Of a stretch of 64,000 bases of DNA, positions 42,501 through 64,000 are shown one piece after another. The stretch spans positions 42,938,736 to 43,002,735 of the forward strand of contig OX246743.1 of NCBI GenBank assembly GCA_945910005.1, read 5' to 3'. A program made the translations under genes and the position numbers. Position 1 is the stretch's first letter, and each line of letters starts with the position of its first letter. Source of the stretch: Isoperla grammatica. Lineage: Eukaryota > Arthropoda > Insecta > Plecoptera > Perlodidae. The notes under the pieces are model-generated. The model saw only the letters and a list, made by a program, of their open reading frames with translations. It was not told the origin of the DNA and searched no databases.

Positions 42501-44613
42501 TTGGCTGATTACGCAGGTGCGGTGGTACGTAAGACGATGGGTTATTTGACGACTGTTCCGGTCGCTTCTGTTGCCGCTCTGGTTCGGGTTTTGTTTCCGC
42601 TTTGGGTTCGGTGTTGACCATCTTCCAAGGACCCGCTATAACCTTTTTCCTAGGAACCATTTCCCCGGCTTCGTTTTCCTCCATGACGCCCTCTTCCTCA
42701 CCATCTCCATTGTCTCCGTCGGCCTGACCTTCGGTTATCTGCAGGTTGCCAATCTTTAGACCAGTGTAGTCTTTCTTCTCTTCTTCAAACTCTTTCCACT
42801 CGTCATCTTCCTGAAAGTGTCGAAATTGTCCGAAGTTGTTTGAAATCAAATTCGAATTCAGGAGCTTTAACTAGGTACCTTACCAATAGTAGCCTAGAGG
42901 CTAAAGATTTCATCCAAGAGAAATATGGTACGAATAATGATATTCCAAAAAAGGCAGATCATAAGATCATTATTGTACCAAATCAAACATATGCTCAACA
43001 AATAGGCCTACCACGGACAGAACATACAAAAAAAAGATGAAGCAATACACAGCATGACACTGGACAGGAGAACTGCGATTGACGATTTGACAGAAACGGA
43101 AATCTTTATAACAACCACACCAGGGAAATGTGAACTAAATAAGGTTTGGTAATTCTTCCGATTGGGTCCGCGGCTCATTTGCACAAATGCAGTCATGGAA
43201 GGTACTTGAAACACTTGAACTAAAAGACAAAGTTATGTTTAAAATGAACCCAAACAAGTTTTGGTGTCTGCTAAAACATTAAAAATTACCCTTTTCGATG
43301 ATCTAAAACAGTGTTTAGACGTCGGATTTTCCCATTGTCGCCATGATACTTTTTCTGCCGCCCGACATTCTGCAGTATACCAACGTAGGCCTACCAAAGT
43401 GACATAGGCCTACACTAAAAGTGACTGCCCAGTGCCCAAGTGCCTGACATCCCACGAAAGAAAGAAGGTTAGGGGGTCAGGTTATGAAACATCTTTAAAC
43501 GTAGGCCTACTTTCGTTTACAACTCAAATAAATTTACGCCTTCTTCAAATTGTATCACTCAAATAAAATGGTTGGCAACACTGCCGGAACACTTCCGGAA
43601 CATCAAAGATGGCGATCAGTAATGGCTGACTAATTTTCTTCCTTCTGTCATCTCGAACTCTTAGTTCACATTTTCTTTACTTATAAACTGAATTTAAACA
43701 TTAAAACTACTTAAAAAATACTTTGTTATCTAGATTTAATATATTTATTACAGTAACTATGAAGAAATGTCATTAATGTTTATTTTAAAGCGATTTTTGA
43801 ACGCGGACCCAATCGGAAGATTTACCTAAGGTTTTATATAAGTTATACCTTAAAAATAAATACTTTAGCAGTTTGGTAATGGTAAGTATCGATGTATAGC
43901 CTACTAGGTACACCATACAATTCGCCGCACACACCTTGACAGCAACCTCCATAGGCCTAGGTCTAGGCCTAGGGCCTACCGGTTCTCGCTATGATCGTTT
44001 GGAGTGTGTCGTTTCTATCAGGTATAGCTAGCCAAGCAGCTAGGCCTAGGTCTAAACCTACAGAGCATGTGACTTACGACTAGGCCTCCACCTTACCTAG
44101 GCCTAGGCCTAGGCCTAACCATAAGGGAAGTCACACCTAGGTCTAGGCCTGATTAAAATCATTGATCAATAACCTTTTTTTTTTAAATTGATATCAGAGA
44201 TAAGCAAGGGTCACCAATACAAGAAAACCTGCTCAATGGGGATGTCACTGCTGTTGTAGGCCCTAATGGGATCATTAGGCATAGGTAGGCTGGGCCTAGG
44301 CATAGGCCATTGGCAAAAGTACAATATGGCGGAAACGACTGATCTGTGTGACGTTACAACACCGCAGGCTGAGGTACAAATGAACATAAAACCAATTGAG
44401 AAAATTGTGTTATCTTACGTGATTTTCGATGATCGGTTCTTCACCTTCTTGACCTGGAATCTGCGGGGGTTGTGGGGGCTTCTCCTTCTTAGTTTTCTCT
44501 ATTTTTTTGCCAGTTTCTTCTAACTTTTTGGCAATCTCATCGGCTGTCGTAAATTTTTTACCTTTATTTTTCTTACGGTCCTTCTTCGCAAAAAAATCAT
44601 CTAAGTCCGCCAT
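39342..44613 (-). CDS. CDV3: CDV3 homolog, complete, four coding exons, 266 aa
   Basis: Exons 44613-44419, 42810-42480, 40214-40106 and 39507-39342 join in frame with GT-AG sites (801 nt). The protein begins MADLDDFFAKKDRKK, as CDV3 proteins do (DNFFAKRDKKK in human). It continues through EDDEWKEFEEEKKDYTGLKI, a Pro/Glu-rich region with SSYVPPHLR, the DYFPTL block (DTQFPSL in human) and an end with NFEEV and YGAL. CDV3 (H41) is a conserved, mostly disordered, soluble protein whose function is poorly known. The length of 266 residues is near the human 258. The start is head-to-head with PDK. Confidence 0.93.
40106..40214 (-). CDS. CDV3: CDV3 exon 3
   Basis: A 109-nt exon too short to stand out alone. 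It encodes SHRLKNRAAPDINNKDYFPT and LSASKPSSEG. The acceptor is TTTTTAG, the donor AAG|GTAAAT, phase 2. Confidence 0.88.
41632..41930 (-). CDS. THAP zinc-finger exon nested in CDV3 intron 2
   Basis: A 99-codon frame begins MVICAVYGCRN and carries the C2CH signature: Cys4, Cys9, then Cys-x2-His in ICSNHF. It also has the family's FYSFPKDPE block and the conserved Trp. THAP domains bind specific DNA and are found in transcription factors and in P-element-type transposases. The usual AVPTIF-type end is not present. The frame ends within a strong donor (TT|GTAAGTTC at 41631), so this is probably the first exon of a longer gene; no downstream exon is recognised before the next CDV3 exon. It lies on the same strand as CDV3. 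Confidence 0.75.
42480..42810 (-). CDS. CDV3: CDV3 exon 2
   Basis: Starts EDDEWKEFEEEKKDY after CTTTCAG and ends after the PPHLRNQPKE region. The donor is A|GTAAGT, phase 1. Confidence 0.92.
44419..44613 (-). CDS. CDV3: CDV3 exon 1
   Basis: Lys-rich start followed by a Pro/Glu-rich stretch. The donor is CAC|GTAAGA, phase 0. The sequence around the start (TATCATGGCGG) includes a YY1-like ATGGCGG. Confidence 0.9.
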
Positions 44614-45311
44614 GATAAACTCCTTTTCTTTAGCTTTGTTTTACAGGTAGTTATATAAACATGTAACAACAATTTAACAAATTAATTAATAATAAAGTCT
44701 GAACGACGTCCACATGTGTATCACCTTGATAATCACCCGGATATCGTTGAGTCGTTGGTTTCTCGGCTCGTTTTGGAACCGGATAACAGAGAAAAGAGTC
44801 AACAGAGTAATTATATCAACAGATTTATAATACTGTTTTCGTTCCTATGAGGCCTTTTGGAAAAATCCCACTGATAAGATTAAAATAGTTTGAATAATAA
44901 ATTAATTTTATTCTATTTTTAGCATGATAAAATGCTTCTTATCTGCTTCCAATTTATAATGTGTCGAGTAGTTTTTGTTGCATTTATAAGTACTGTTGCG
45001 CGACCTAGTGCGGACACAACGTAACCTACTGCATCACAAGCTCAACGTGCTGCCATCTGTTAGACATATATGACATTATAAAGGAAAGTTCTGGCTTCAT
45101 CTGGTGGGTGGAGCAGAAACTGAAAATACTCAAGGAAACAGCTGTAAATGGCGTTTAATTTACTTTAGTGATGTAAAGGACGTAGCCAAGTGCGGGCGGG
45201 TAGGGATCAACTCCGCATTCAGTGAAGTGCTAACGTTTTAAAACCTACTCGGCATACTACATGCCGCAACAAAAGTGTACCTTATAATAAAGATATTACT
45301 AACTCATCAAA
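44614..45311. promoter_or_regulatory. Shared upstream region of CDV3 and PDK
   Basis: Only 698 bp separate the two start codons, which face away from each other. The sequence is AT-rich near CDV3 and more GC-rich near 45185-45215 (GCGGGCGGGTAGGG, a GC-box-like stretch). A bidirectional promoter is likely from the layout; no start site can be seen directly. Confidence 0.5.

Positions 45312-64000
<18,689 letters not shown>

Overview
The window is nuclear DNA of an animal, almost certainly a marine invertebrate. Its genes are split by GT-AG introns and match metazoan YEATS2, GGACT, CDV3 and pyruvate dehydrogenase kinase. The introns are full of animal transposons (Penelope-like, piggyBac-, Harbinger-, hAT- and pogo-like elements, a 5S-derived SINE, tRNA-derived SINEs). 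The 5S/Deu-type SINE, a SINE with an ATCA-rich tail and the abundant TAGGCC motif suggest an ambulacrarian or a lophotrochozoan; the phylum cannot be fixed from the sequence. Almost all long open frames outside the genes below are artefacts of tandem repeats whose period is a multiple of three.

Layout. (1) 1-8856: tandem array of a 1682-bp unit; each unit carries two tRNA-like sequences with Pol III boxes and T-run terminators. The last unit is broken by two TIR elements whose empty sites can be read from sister units. (2) 8857-13281: no convincing gene; one weak candidate terminal exon near 9.7 kb. (3) 13282-30474, minus strand: a complete YEATS2 gene with ten coding exons and consistent splice phases (1272 aa). 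Intron 6 (16375-23468) holds six partial copies of exon 7 in a 110-bp tandem array, an 81-bp minisatellite, a solo LTR and several MITEs. Other introns carry Penelope-like fragments with hammerhead-like motifs, a LINE tail and a piggyBac relic. (4) 31549-32488, plus: GGACT in two coding exons, head-to-head with YEATS2. (5) 32489-39341: largely empty, with two small MITEs and one unrecognised candidate exon. (6) 39342-44613, minus: complete CDV3 in four exons, with a THAP zinc-finger exon inside intron 2. (7) 45312 to the end, plus: the first five coding exons of a mitochondrial pyruvate dehydrogenase kinase, head-to-head with CDV3. Its first exon is separated from the rest by a 15.5-kb intron filled with minisatellites and SINEs; the gene runs off the right edge.

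The two divergent pairs (YEATS2/GGACT and CDV3/PDK) probably use bidirectional promoter regions of about 0.5-1 kb. The genes do not form a pathway: YEATS2 is a chromatin reader of the ATAC acetyltransferase complex, GGACT degrades gamma-glutamyl-epsilon-lysine, CDV3 is a conserved protein of poorly known function, and PDK phosphorylates and shuts down pyruvate dehydrogenase. The most unusual structure is the exon-7-derived array in YEATS2. Every unit carries its own splice acceptor, and only one extra acceptor would keep the reading frame.
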